DNA of 5,842 nt from Actinomycetes bacterium (GTDB lineage Bacteria; Actinomycetota; Acidimicrobiia; Spongiisociales; UBA4744): the NCBI GenBank assembly GCA_024641205.1, contig JAHEDM010000187.1:1-5842 (forward strand). The letters are read 5' to 3'. A program made the translations under genes and the position numbers. Below are positions 5,831 to 5,842 of this stretch, one piece after another; the first letter of the stretch is position 1, and every line of letters starts with the position of its first letter. The notes below the pieces were generated by a model, which was given only the letters and a program-made list of their open reading frames with translations, had not been told where the DNA came from and ran no database searches.

Positions 5831-5842
5831 ATGCGTCCCCGT
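5831..5842 (+). CDS. Start of a new gene, only four codons in window
   Basis: ATG 5831 follows the perfect Shine-Dalgarno site at 5818-5825 and begins MRPR before the window ends. The product cannot be identified. It lies 67 bases after the stop of the sigma-propeller hybrid and may be co-transcribed with it. Confidence 0.5.

Overview
The window looks like chromosomal DNA of a high-GC Gram-positive bacterium, most likely an actinobacterium of the Acidimicrobiia kind. This is inferred from codons rich in G or C at the third position, purine-rich Shine-Dalgarno sites (one a full AAGGAGGT), a possible leaderless start behind a TAnnnT -10 box, and the protein types present. The lineage is a judgement, not a measurement. 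I see no tRNA, rRNA, CRISPR array, insertion sequence or attachment site.

Left part (1-2947): nucleotide signalling. A minus-strand gene entering from the left edge (1518 down to 1) encodes a soluble protein with a class III nucleotide cyclase domain, a TolB-like domain and TPR-like helices; its C-terminus lies outside the window. Divergently, a small two-helix membrane protein (1732-1977) is followed by a second class III cyclase (2156-2947) with a four-cysteine putative zinc-binding module in front of its catalytic domain. Both cyclases keep the two metal-binding aspartates and the transition-state Asn/Arg pair, but both carry Asn where adenylate cyclases have the base-selecting Lys, and neither has Asp at the second base-selecting position.

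Middle part (3182-4791): an envelope-sensing regulatory pair. An ECF sigma factor overlaps by four bases (ATGA) a single-pass membrane protein with a short cytoplasmic N-terminus, a Pro/Thr-rich spacer, one PASTA domain and a GerMN domain. The arrangement suggests that the membrane protein holds or releases the sigma factor in response to a cell-wall signal, but it has no recognisable zinc anti-sigma motif.

Right part (4792-5842): a stretch of about 500 bases without an intact gene, holding an apparent frameshifted remnant on the minus strand. Next comes an odd hybrid gene (5290-5763): ECF sigma region 2 fused in frame to the last blade of a PD40/TolB-type beta-propeller, with sigma region 4 missing. 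It looks like the scar of a deletion that joined a sigma gene to the end of its downstream propeller gene. A new gene starts at 5831 behind a perfect Shine-Dalgarno site and leaves the window after four codons.
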